From: CAYSXY01 sp964435165
GTDB lineage: Bacteria > Pseudomonadota > Alphaproteobacteria > Rickettsiales > RI-342
Direction of reading: 5' to 3'
Length of the DNA: 5,818 nucleotides
Assembly: GCA_964435165.1 (NCBI GenBank)
Contig: CAYSXY010000087.1
Span: forward strand, 1-5,818
Shown: one piece after another, positions 1-5,786 of the stretch
How the letters are laid out: every line of letters begins with the position of its first letter
Numbering within the stretch: position 1 is the stretch's first letter
Made by a program: the position numbers and the translations under genes
The notes under the pieces: model-generated
What the model was told of the DNA's origin: nothing
The model's input: only the letters and a program-made list of their open reading frames with translations
Databases searched by the model: none

Positions 1-1340
1 ATATGCATGCTATCGGATTTCTGGGAGCCAATTTAAGCAGTGTGGATGGTCTATACACTGTGACGCAAGAAAAAGGAGAATATCACCGACGTGATGATGG
101 AAGACTGACTTTCGTGCCGCACGACCCGGCCGAAATAGAAGGGGAGACAATCTATTTCATGTCACGCAGCGGACGTATGTCCGCAGGATTAAGACGTGGC
201 CAAAGTGGCTATTTCCCAGAACATATCCGAAATAGGAATATTATGGACTCCATGGAAGATCATGGGGGACACCTGCATTTTGGCGATATGGAACAGATGC
301 TACGTGATGAGTTAGCTCATGCTTTTCCTAACCGAGATATTTCCAATTGGCCAATCGATGACATAATGAACCCTCTGGCGTTCTATCGTACACTCAATCC
401 GGCTTTTGCTGATCATACAAGCAATGATCTATTTTTGTTTGAATATGATATTCAACATCACCTAACCCAAAATAGAGGTGACTTTGACGGCTTGCCTCCT
501 GAAGCACAAGACTATGCAACCTACCTGGACGTGGTGAATGCATTTATCATGGTGTTCCGTCAGCCGGAACGTTTTGCATCAATGCAGGCCGAGGATTTAC
601 TTCAGTTTGAAGAGCATGTTGCCAGCCTGGTCAACACGCATTCATCCGGTGCGCTGCCGCTGGCTAGTTCCGAACGTGTGGCTGCCCTCATGCGTGCCGG
701 GCTACTAGAAGTGGTAGAGTTGGGATACGGCTATGATATGGAAGCAGACACTGATGCACGTAAAGCAGTCATTAGAACGGCTGATGGAGACGCATTAAAA
801 CTGGATTATGTCGTCAATGCCGTCGGGCAATCACGACGCATTGAAAATCATCCAAATCCACTGACACAGCAGCTTCTGGATGAGCATGCAGTTGAACCAC
901 GCTGGGTAGAATTTAGCCCCGAATACGCCGCACAACATCCGGATCATATTGACGCGCTTGGACAACGCGTGCGCGCTGTCGAAACAGAAGAGGGAACACG
1001 CTATTTTCTCAATGCCGGTGGAGTTGGGCTCGATGAGAATCGTCGCACTATTGTACTGAACGAAGATGGAGAATTGCGTCCGTCAGCAGCAGGGTCACTG
1101 CATTGGATTGGCCCGGATGATCCGCTGCCAGGCACGCAAGCCATGTGGGCGTGCGTAACCGCAGCACAACATGCCGCCAGAGACATCGAGAGCATTATAC
1201 AAACGATGCTTGCGGAGCAACAACTCGGTGCTACCGCCCTTTATACTCAAGAAGAAGTTCGTGATCTTATGGTGCATAATCTCGGTCAGCACGCTGCAGG
1301 GCACGAGCCACCGGGACAGGAGAATCGCCCTATACAATGA
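1..1340 (+). CDS. FAD/NAD(P)-binding protein, YdhS/COG4529-like (5' end outside window)
   Basis: This is the C-terminal 445 residues of a probable flavoprotein oxidoreductase; substrate unknown, likely cytoplasmic. The first visible ATG is at 3, but it is probably not the start. GFLGANLSSVD at residues 5-15 looks like the second dinucleotide-binding motif of the COG4529 / NAD_binding_9 family, which normally follows an N-terminal FAD-binding Rossmann motif, so perhaps 150-200 residues lie upstream. Other family-like blocks are IYFMSRSGRMSAG (50-62, the usual 'SR.G' strand), LDYVVNAVGQSRRIENHPNPL (267-287, the 'VVNatG' strand and following loop, cited here as two adjoining pieces LDYVVNAVG and QSRRIENHPNPL), and GVGLDENRRTIVLNEDG followed by LHWIGPDDPLPGT and a helix (340-396), which is the C-terminal FAD-proximal part. 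As I recall the family, a His-Arg-rich motif precedes the final domain; here that place reads NTHSSGALP (211-219). The charged tail after about 430 looks disordered. The family assignment rests on motif memory, not a search; the biochemical role is unknown. Confidence 0.75.
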   Translation, partial: MHAIGFLGANLSSVDGLYTVTQEKGEYHRRDDGRLTFVPHDPAEIEGETIYFMSRSGRMSAGLRRGQSGYFPEHIRNRNIMDSMEDHGGHLHFGDMEQMLRDELAHAFPNRDISNWPIDDIMNPLAFYRTLNPAFADHTSNDLFLFEYDIQHHLTQNRGDFDGLPPEAQDYATYLDVVNAFIMVFRQPERFASMQAEDLLQFEEHVASLVNTHSSGALPLASSERVAALMRAGLLEVVELGYGYDMEADTDARKAVIRTADGDALKLDYVVNAVGQSRRIENHPNPLTQQLLDEHAVEPRWVEFSPEYAAQHPDHIDALGQRVRAVETEEGTRYFLNAGGVGLDENRRTIVLNEDGELRPSAAGSLHWIGPDDPLPGTQAMWACVTAAQHAARDIESIIQTMLAEQQLGATALYTQEEVRDLMVHNLGQHAAGHEPPGQENRPIQ

Positions 1341-1352
1341 TGATATTCATTG
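1335..1352 (+). terminator. weak hairpin at the end of the flavoprotein gene
   Basis: CAATGA (1335-1340) and TCATTG (1347-1352) are perfect 6-base inverted repeats around a 6-base loop, and the first arm contains the TGA stop codon. A short T run follows only at 1367-1371, after a 14-base gap. The stem is AT-rich and the T tract is displaced, so this is at best a weak terminator and may be chance. Confidence 0.2.
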
Positions 1353-1406
1353 CACCATCTGTGAGCTTTTTATATCAATACCCTCAAATTTATTAATTTA
1401 TTTTGG

Positions 1407-1435
1407 TTGATTGTTGGTCACGCAACGACTAACAA
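1407..1435 (+). promoter_or_regulatory. possible weak sigma-70-type promoter for the 225-residue gene
   Basis: TTGATT (1407-1412), a 17-base spacer and TAACAA (1430-1435) have promoter-like spacing in an AT-rich gap. The -10 element matches TATAAT at only three of six positions, so this is a guess. The two elements overlap a strong palindrome, which would suit an operator if the promoter is real. Confidence 0.2.
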
Positions 1436-1436
1436 T
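1410..1436 (+). repeat. 10-base inverted repeat (leader hairpin or operator)
   Basis: ATTGTTGGTC (1410-1419) pairs with GACTAACAAT (1427-1436) over ten positions. Nine are Watson-Crick pairs and one is a G-T (G-U in RNA) at 1416/1430. The loop is the 7 bases ACGCAAC. No T run follows on either strand, so it does not look like an intrinsic terminator. It lies 54 bases upstream of the ATG at 1491 and just before the anti-Shine-Dalgarno repeat. It could be a dimeric repressor site in DNA or a structural hairpin in the mRNA leader. The pairing is seen directly; the role is inferred. Confidence 0.6.
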
Positions 1437-1438
1437 AG

Positions 1439-1483
1439 CCTCCCGGCGTGAATAGCGCACAAATAACGAATAATAACGGGAGG
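1439..1483 (+). promoter_or_regulatory. inverted repeat that would mask the Shine-Dalgarno site of the 225-residue gene
   Basis: CCTCCCG (1439-1445) is the exact reverse complement of CGGGAGG (1477-1483). The second arm is the Shine-Dalgarno sequence (GGGAGG, 1478-1483), placed 7 bases before the ATG at 1491. Pairing across the 31-base A-rich loop would hide the ribosome binding site, so translation could depend on opening this stem by a protein, small RNA, ligand or temperature. The seven perfect pairs, six of them G-C, are seen directly. Regulation is inferred, and the large loop weakens the predicted stability. Confidence 0.45.
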
Positions 1484-1490
1484 ATGACTG

Positions 1491-2168
1491 ATGGCATCGT
1501 CGGCACCAGATTTCGCTCAGTGGCATGCTTTTTTGTCAGCATGTGAAGCATACCTTGCTGCTCAAGATCATCTCAATGATATTGCCCCGGAAGATGGCAT
1601 CGTTGCGTTTGATTTATATAAATTACGCCAATTAGCTGTGCATGCACGGAAACTAACGGGCGTGGTTGAACCAGTATTCGACCGTTTTGAGGACAAAATG
1701 CATCGGCTCGTTAAAAAGGCGACAGAATTAGGGGAGGCAACATCACCTCTGGATTCACAATTTATCACTAAATTCGAGTCATTTGTTCTCATTATGAGCT
1801 TAATGGCACAACGCTTGCCTGATATTATTGATTTTTTGGGAACGGCCTATCCAGTATTGGATTTACCTGACGGAACAGAGGTGAAAAAGCATGCGGCTGA
1901 TATCAAAGCTGACCTCGAAAACACTGTTGGAGCCGACAAAGCAGTCATTGAAGAATTTACCGACATTGCCACACGGCAGTTATCAGAAATTCTGCTGCGC
2001 AATTCTGCAATGAGACAAGAGCCAGGTAGCTTAAAAGCACTTTCCCGGACCAGCCATTTTGAAACCGTCGTTCAGGAAGTGAGTCAGGAGTCCGGCCTAC
2101 CAGAAGAGTTGGTTAGGCTGGCCGTGATGGATTTCATGCGAAATAATGGCGAATCTAAGCCACTATAG
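1491..2168 (+). CDS. hypothetical helical protein, 225 residues
   Basis: I do not recognise this protein. The start is supported by GGGAGG at 1478-1483 with a 7-base spacer; an out-of-frame ATG at 1484 closes after 21 codons. The product looks soluble and almost wholly alpha-helical, with no signal peptide and no convincing membrane segment. A helical N-terminal half (about 8-82) contains the basic run HARKLTG and FEDKMHRLVKKATEL. A hydrophobic stretch at about 95-119 includes FESFVLIMSLMAQRLP and probably packs in the core. Charged helices follow at 130-172. A C-terminal block at 189-217, ending in GLPEELVRLAVMDFM, could be a small helical binding domain, but no DNA-binding motif is clear. 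It follows the flavoprotein after 150 bases, apparently under its own leader, and converges on the 117-residue gene. Codon use resembles its neighbours. Real gene: likely; function: unknown. Confidence 0.85.
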   Translation: MASSAPDFAQWHAFLSACEAYLAAQDHLNDIAPEDGIVAFDLYKLRQLAVHARKLTGVVEPVFDRFEDKMHRLVKKATELGEATSPLDSQFITKFESFVLIMSLMAQRLPDIIDFLGTAYPVLDLPDGTEVKKHAADIKADLENTVGADKAVIEEFTDIATRQLSEILLRNSAMRQEPGSLKALSRTSHFETVVQEVSQESGLPEELVRLAVMDFMRNNGESKPL

Positions 2169-2195
2169 ACGACGCGCACTCAGTGCGACGACGCG
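2168..2195. repeat. 9-base direct repeats flanking a palindrome between convergent genes
   Basis: GACGACGCG occurs at 2168-2176 and again at 2187-2195. Between and overlapping them is CGCAC (2175-2179), loop TCA (2180-2182) and GTGCG (2183-2187), a 5-base-pair hairpin. The loop is exactly the stop codon of the minus-strand 117-residue gene, and the first repeat begins at the last base of the plus-strand gene's TAG. No T tract follows on either strand, so a classical bidirectional terminator is not supported, though a structured convergent end is plausible. Confidence 0.5.
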
Positions 2196-2533
2196 ACAAT
2201 ATCCAATCCATAGATTTGATAGAGCGATTGCTTATCTTGCTTGCTTAATGCACCATCGGCACTCCAGGCGATCATCGTGCCATATTCCAATACATTAATA
2301 TCGTCCATATGACGCAAAAGATCCTGAATAGGTGACGCCTCCGTCAGCAAGGAAATCGGCAGGCTGGCTGGATCGCACATGTTACGTATACGATACTCAA
2401 ACCGCTCCTTCTCCTGAGGAAACATGTGCATCAAGTATAATGTGCCATTTTCCATTCGTACTTCATAAAGATGTCGGTTTGCGGCGACATCCTCTTTGAT
2501 GGATGGGTCACTGAGATTCGAATACACGCCCAT
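2180..2533 (-). CDS. hypothetical protein, 117 residues, second gene of the 884/117 operon
   Basis: I do not recognise this family. The start is set by AGGAG on the minus strand (2541-2545), 7 bases before the ATG. That site lies in the 18-base gap after the stop of the 884-residue gene, so the two are almost certainly one transcript. The product is small, soluble and mixed alpha/beta, without signal peptide or membrane segment. A likely beta-hairpin, LYEVRMENGTLYLMHMF (22-38), is followed by the charged PQEKERFEYRIRNM (39-52), then helical segments containing ASPIQDLLRHMDDINVLEYG (66-85) and a C-terminal part ending in LYQIYGLDIVASSH. The layout suggests a compact accessory or binding domain, perhaps a partner of the large protein encoded just upstream; that is inference from order only. 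Its last codons and stop form the palindrome at the convergent junction. Confidence 0.8.
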   Translation of the reverse strand: MGVYSNLSDPSIKEDVAANRHLYEVRMENGTLYLMHMFPQEKERFEYRIRNMCDPASLPISLLTEASPIQDLLRHMDDINVLEYGTMIAWSADGALSKQDKQSLYQIYGLDIVASSH

Positions 2534-2551
2534 GGAATTATCTCCTGTGAA

Positions 2552-5206
2552 TCAATGAAGAGTATGCTCTGCCGAATGACCATCTTTTGCCATTTTACTT
2601 GCAGCAATAGCGGCGGGATCAGCCAAATTAACCGAACCCTCTACCGCAAAATCGGGTTCTTCACTGGCATCAATAGCGACACGCTCGCAGACACTTAGCT
2701 CTCCCATTTTATGAGGACAAAATGCCTCAAGAATCAAATCCAACCCTTCGACGACACCGTTCGATTGCCGGGCTTTGGCACTCGAGATTTCGGAATGCTC
2801 CTGCAAAACAACACCGACTTCTCTTAAGGCGCACACAGCACGGATAATATCTGGGTCTTCCTGTTGCAAACGCTCCAGCAATGTACCTTCTCGGATAGCA
2901 TCAATCAGAACTGACATGCCTGTCATCTCTCGAAACGCAGCCAGATCTCCCTCACTTTCCGGGTGACGACGGCTTATGTGCGGCCTTGCCTCCAACAATG
3001 CTGCCCGCGCCTGTTCAATGTCTGCCAGCTCCTGGCGCTGCTCTAATAAACGTTCCATTTGCTCAGCATAATCCTTGCGGTTACGCTCATAGGTATTTTC
3101 ATGAATGCCTAACCTTTGCAGTGCTTGTTGCACATCTGCAGCCAATTCATTAAAAGGCTCCATCGCGGTCGGCAAATCATCAACAGTGGTGACCGGCGAT
3201 AATGGGCATGTATCGTTATGCAGTTGGATCAATGCTTTTTCATTAGCATCGATTTGATTAACCAATGTATTTTGTCTTGTCGCGTTTTCCTGATCAAACT
3301 CTTCAATCGCTAAGAACGCTGTCACATCACCAGTTCGTTCTACCAATAATCCGGCGAATTGCTCGCGGTCTCCAACGTCAAACCCCAGTCGTTCAAATGC
3401 TTCACCTGAACGAAGTAAACACTCCCAGCTATTTTCATGCCCATAAGTGGCAACGGTTAATGGAAGCACATCAAACAAGGACTGTTCAACAGAGATCATT
3501 GCTGTTGCCAAAATGGTCGCACATACATCTTCTGTCATAGCTGGTGTTGTGATACGCGGCACACCATCATCGTCAATGACCAAATCCGAACCATCCTGTG
3601 CCTTCATATCCCAGAATTTAATCAATTGCTGCACGGTAAACACAGCCTCGGCCGGTCGGGCAACTTTATTGCGCACATCGTCATAAAGCTCCGCATCATC
3701 CGGGCTCATCTCCAATGCTTTAGCCACAGCCGGGTAGTGCTGGAGATTAGGGTACAATGCCTCAATCATGCATCCGCTAATCACGGCGGTCAGCATCCGC
3801 TCATGCATGGTTTCTTTGAAACCAAGCTTATTCGGCTTATCTGGGCGAACTTCACCTTTGGCAACCGCTTCAGGGTCTTGAAATGCCACGTTGTCACGGA
3901 TTTTAATCATCAGATTGCGATATGGTTCAGCTGGGTTGACCTCCATTTCGACCATCAATCGAAACATCACTACCCAAGCATTCGATAAGTTCAAATTAGC
4001 CCGGTGTGCAGGATCAACTCGCGCCTGCGCATTGACTGCATCAAGATTGGTGACTAGCTCTCTCAGTGTACCCCCCATATTCAAGGTACGTATGGTCACC
4101 TGGGTTTCAGGATCATGCGGAATAAAGCCTTTACGACGCACAAACTCAAAACAGGCAAATTGGGCCGCCGTAATACGATCCAAAGGCTTCACTGTGTGTG
4201 CTTCACCAGCTTCCATATTTAGCGCTTGCTCTTGCTTGACCACAAAACCAAACGGTAACTGTGTGCCCGGCGATAAGAAGGGATGCTTTTTTCCTGCCTC
4301 AACCTCTACCCCATGTTCAATTCTAACTCTTTCCAGCCCCTCTTCACGTTCGGCCATGCCTGTCAGTCGGTGTGGGCGCTCCGGCTGAATGGTCGCATTC
4401 TTGCTTAAATCACTCATGGTAGACGTATAGACTTCGATAGATACTTCTTCCCCAGCCCCATCATAGCCATCCGGAATCACCCCGACGATGCGCGCACGTC
4501 CTTCCTCATCCGTTACCAGCGCAGGAGGAGATGTACTATTTTCCAGTAATGCCTGCACAAAATCAGCCATGTCATTGTTCTCAAAACCGTGAATATAGAC
4601 ATAGCCTTTGGCATCAGCCTCAGTGCCAATAAAACCTCCGCCTTGCATAAAAATTTTATGCACTTCATCCAACATACGAAGTAAGCCTTCATCGGCATTA
4701 CGGTTATATCCGACTCCAGGACGCCCGGCTGAGAGCCCATCCGTATAGATATACTGGCTGCTTCCGGAAGAACGGAGCGCCTGAGAAGTCAGCATGTCAT
4801 TATCGCTCATCGACTGTAATGCATCACTGCCTGGCGACAAAATTTCAGGGTGTGTTGATGGGTCTATCTCAAATGCCGAGGCTCTCATAATAGCAAATTG
4901 TTGATGAGCTGCAGATCGATCCAGACCACGCACAATAGCACCGGCATGCCCCATAAACATGCCCATCAATCCCATCATCAGCGCCTCTTGCTGTTTTTTC
5001 CCCAGGCCTTCGGGCAATTCAAAGGGCATATTATAGATTGTATCCGGCACCACATCGACACGAGGTCTCAGGCTACGGTCAGGATCATGAACTGCATTGA
5101 TTTCAGGCTGCGCAATGGAAGGGGCTAGGTTGACGGGAGCAGTGATATAGTCAGGATATGTCAAACGCTCAGGTGGTGCATCTGAATGAGATAGCGCGAT
5201 AGTCAT
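2552..5206 (-). CDS. large hypothetical protein, 884 residues, first gene of the 884/117 operon
   Basis: I do not recognise this protein, which is about 97 kDa by length. The ATG at 5206-5204 is supported by AAAGGGGAAA on the minus strand (GGGG 5214-5217) with a 7-base spacer. An ATG four bases earlier is out of frame. There is no signal peptide. Visible regions: a proline-rich, probably unstructured N-terminus (1-66); a methionine/glycine-rich hydrophobic helix (75-94); a mixed region with Ser/Gly/Tyr-rich linkers (130-170); likely beta-hairpins around VTDEEGRARIVGVI (231-244) and GYVYIHGF (201-208); helical regions at 345-530; an acidic loop DLVIDDDGVP (541-550); helices at 555-665; a coiled-coil-like stretch at about 700-740; and a helical C-terminus with C830, H832 and C840. 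No Walker motif, kinase, protease or nuclease signature is apparent. It could be a structural, secreted-effector or scaffold protein. The uninterrupted frame, good ribosome site and operon partner make it a real gene. Confidence 0.85.
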   Translation of the reverse strand: MTIALSHSDAPPERLTYPDYITAPVNLAPSIAQPEINAVHDPDRSLRPRVDVVPDTIYNMPFELPEGLGKKQQEALMMGLMGMFMGHAGAIVRGLDRSAAHQQFAIMRASAFEIDPSTHPEILSPGSDALQSMSDNDMLTSQALRSSGSSQYIYTDGLSAGRPGVGYNRNADEGLLRMLDEVHKIFMQGGGFIGTEADAKGYVYIHGFENNDMADFVQALLENSTSPPALVTDEEGRARIVGVIPDGYDGAGEEVSIEVYTSTMSDLSKNATIQPERPHRLTGMAEREEGLERVRIEHGVEVEAGKKHPFLSPGTQLPFGFVVKQEQALNMEAGEAHTVKPLDRITAAQFACFEFVRRKGFIPHDPETQVTIRTLNMGGTLRELVTNLDAVNAQARVDPAHRANLNLSNAWVVMFRLMVEMEVNPAEPYRNLMIKIRDNVAFQDPEAVAKGEVRPDKPNKLGFKETMHERMLTAVISGCMIEALYPNLQHYPAVAKALEMSPDDAELYDDVRNKVARPAEAVFTVQQLIKFWDMKAQDGSDLVIDDDGVPRITTPAMTEDVCATILATAMISVEQSLFDVLPLTVATYGHENSWECLLRSGEAFERLGFDVGDREQFAGLLVERTGDVTAFLAIEEFDQENATRQNTLVNQIDANEKALIQLHNDTCPLSPVTTVDDLPTAMEPFNELAADVQQALQRLGIHENTYERNRKDYAEQMERLLEQRQELADIEQARAALLEARPHISRRHPESEGDLAAFREMTGMSVLIDAIREGTLLERLQQEDPDIIRAVCALREVGVVLQEHSEISSAKARQSNGVVEGLDLILEAFCPHKMGELSVCERVAIDASEEPDFAVEGSVNLADPAAIAASKMAKDGHSAEHTLH
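2987..3109 (-). other. coiled-coil-like segment of the 884-residue protein
   Basis: Residues about 700-740 form a long Glu/Gln/Arg-rich helix with regularly placed leucines (for example MERLLEQRQELADIEQARAA at 717-736) and no proline or glycine from 702 to 741. This suggests a coiled coil and therefore oligomerisation or a partner interaction. Judged by eye, without a heptad score. Confidence 0.5.
4925..4972 (-). other. glycine-faced, methionine-rich hydrophobic helix in the 884-residue protein
   Basis: Residues 79-94 read GLMGMFMGHAGAIVRG. Glycines at 79, 82, 86 and 89 are spaced 3-4-3 and would line one face of a helix, with Met, Phe, Leu and Ile on the others. Such faces allow tight helix-helix packing, including in membranes. 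The stretch from A75 to V92 is hydrophobic except for one histidine, so it is a marginal membrane-segment candidate. Confidence 0.4.
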
Positions 5207-5324
5207 CCATTTTCCCCTTTATATGTTATTCTTGATAATCACAGAGGATAATGCCTAAAAACGACATTTATTTGACATTACAATTAAAAAATTAAGAAAG
5301 CCCTTTTATCATTATGAATAAGAA

Positions 5325-5333
5325 TGGTATAAA
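5325..5333 (+). promoter_or_regulatory. candidate extended -10 promoter for the gene at 5429
   Basis: TGGTATAAA combines an extended TGn element (5325-5327) with TATAAA (5328-5333), five of six matches to TATAAT. The -35 place at a 17-base spacing reads TTTATC, which is poor, but extended -10 promoters can tolerate this. Transcription would begin near 5340 and give a leader of about 90 bases. Confidence 0.4.
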
Positions 5334-5341
5334 AATAAGGC

Positions 5342-5378
5342 ATTGTGATCGGTTATATTGAGATATTTCTGTCACAAT
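5342..5378 (+). repeat. 7-base inverted repeat in the leader of the gene at 5429
   Basis: ATTGTGA (5342-5348) and TCACAAT (5372-5378) are perfect inverted repeats separated by 23 bases, with one more U-G pair possible inside. The half-sites resemble TGTGA/TCACA, but the spacing is far too wide for a CRP site. It could be a leader stem-loop just downstream of the candidate promoter, or chance. Confidence 0.35.
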
Positions 5379-5399
5379 TCTTTGCTAGACTCTTAGCCA

Positions 5400-5429
5400 A
5401 TGAAAAATAAAACCGGATTTTTTCCATAA
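5400..5429 (+). CDS. possible 9-codon leader ORF overlapping the next start
   Basis: ATG at 5400 opens MKNKTGFFP and stops at TAA 5427-5429, which shares its last base with the ATG of the following gene (TAATG). That is the usual geometry for translational coupling, and the downstream gene lacks a good Shine-Dalgarno of its own. However, the mini-ORF also lacks an obvious ribosome site, and short ORFs like this arise by chance in AT-rich DNA. Confidence 0.2.
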   Translation: MKNKTGFFP

Positions 5430-5620
5430 TGACCGATTTTCCAGTAGATGATGAACGCCAATCACAACTGATGCGCGCAGCCAGTGCGTTGCATGAGGCG
5501 GGAAGCGACAAAGGATATGACCCAGAATCAGTCGTTAGGCAGGCATTTGAAGGACTGACTGTTCTGGCAGCCCATACAGACCCTGCATCGGGCTATAAAA
5601 GGGTGGTATGTGCAGGATGA
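5429..5620 (+). CDS. hypothetical small protein, N-terminal part of a frameshifted gene
   Basis: I do not recognise this protein. The frame encodes 63 residues and ends at TGA 5618-5620. An in-frame TAA at 5408 leaves ATG 5429 as the only ATG start. The Shine-Dalgarno is weak (only GGA near 5415-5417, about 11 bases away). Residues 1-57 are protein-like: an acidic N-terminus, then helices containing QSQLMRAASALHEAG (11-25) and ESVVRQAFEGLTVLAAHT (33-50). The last codons, after GYK at 55-57, give RVVCAG and a stop, while the +1 frame from about 5601 continues as WYVQDEQTGEAFLIHDG and so on. Deleting one base in the AAAAGGG run (5597-5603) fuses the parts into one 118-residue protein. This is therefore probably one gene broken by a sequencing or real indel, or less likely by programmed +1 frameshifting. 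Confidence 0.6.
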   Translation: MTDFPVDDERQSQLMRAASALHEAGSDKGYDPESVVRQAFEGLTVLAAHTDPASGYKRVVCAG

Positions 5621-5786
5621 GCAGACTGGCGAAGCATTTCTTATCCATGATGGGACGGACCGTAAAGAACGCAAAGATATTGAAGCAGATGCCGCTATAT
5701 TAAATGGCGCTGAGCCGACGGCTCAATTGCAGGCAGCACAGGCCTTTGCTGCTAAAATAAAACAAGGGGCTGGCATAGATGTTTGA
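5610..5786 (+). CDS. hypothetical protein, C-terminal part of the frameshifted gene (or small overlapping gene with GTG start)
   Basis: This frame is +1 to the ORF starting at 5429 and is open from 5559 to TGA 5784-5786. From TGG 5604 it encodes 60 residues that look genuinely protein-like: WYVQDEQTGEAFLIHDGTDR, then a charged and Ala/Gln-rich helical part (ADAAILNGAE, QLQAAQAFAAKIKQ) ending GAGIDV. The first part reads as a beta-hairpin with a turn at DEQTGE. It has no ATG; if it is a separate gene, GTG at 5610-5612 is the best start, preceded by AAAAGGG (5597-5603) 6 bases away, which gives a 58-residue product. I favour it being the second half of the gene at 5429, joined by loss of one base, because GYK-GWYVQDE reads smoothly across the junction. 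Function unknown. Confidence 0.55.
   Translation: MQDEQTGEAFLIHDGTDRKERKDIEADAAILNGAEPTAQLQAAQAFAAKIKQGAGIDV

Larger units (their letters stand above)
5207..5428. promoter_or_regulatory. AT-rich divergent intergenic region
   Basis: These 222 bases separate the minus-strand 884-residue gene from the plus-strand gene at 5429 and must carry control signals for both. The region is rich in A and T runs. For the plus strand there is an extended -10 candidate at 5325-5333, an inverted repeat at 5342-5378 and a 9-codon ORF at 5400-5429. For the minus strand, CATAAT (complement of 5311-5316) is a good -10 match but lacks a convincing -35, so I do not call it separately. No coding gene of useful size is visible. 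Confidence 0.6.

Noticed and set aside
1171..1410. 79-codon plus-strand ORF overlapping the end of the flavoprotein gene
   Set aside because: Most of it shadows the conserved C-terminal FAD-binding region in another frame, and no ribosome site precedes it.
1410..1436. Hairpin as an intrinsic terminator of the flavoprotein gene
   Set aside because: No T run follows the stem on either strand, and it lies about 70 bases beyond the stop.
3891..4388. 165-codon plus-strand ORF opposite the 884-residue gene
   Set aside because: It lies wholly antisense to a well-supported gene, its translation is rich in Ser, Thr, Arg and Cys as antisense frames usually are, and I see no ribosome site.
4513..4740. 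75-codon minus-strand ORF inside the 884-residue gene in another frame
   Set aside because: Same strand but out of frame with a strong gene; composition is Trp/Cys/Leu-rich and unlike a natural soluble protein.
5208..5210. Alternative ATG on the minus strand just upstream of the 884-residue gene
   Set aside because: It is four bases before the chosen ATG and out of frame; the spacing of GGGG to the in-frame ATG is better.
5233..5241. TGATAATCA palindrome as an operator for the 884-residue gene
   Set aside because: Only four base pairs per arm in AT-rich DNA, easily due to chance, and it does not match the FNR consensus.
5342..5378. CRP-type binding site from the TGTGA/TCACA halves
   Set aside because: A CRP site needs a 6-base centre; here the corresponding halves are more than 20 bases apart.
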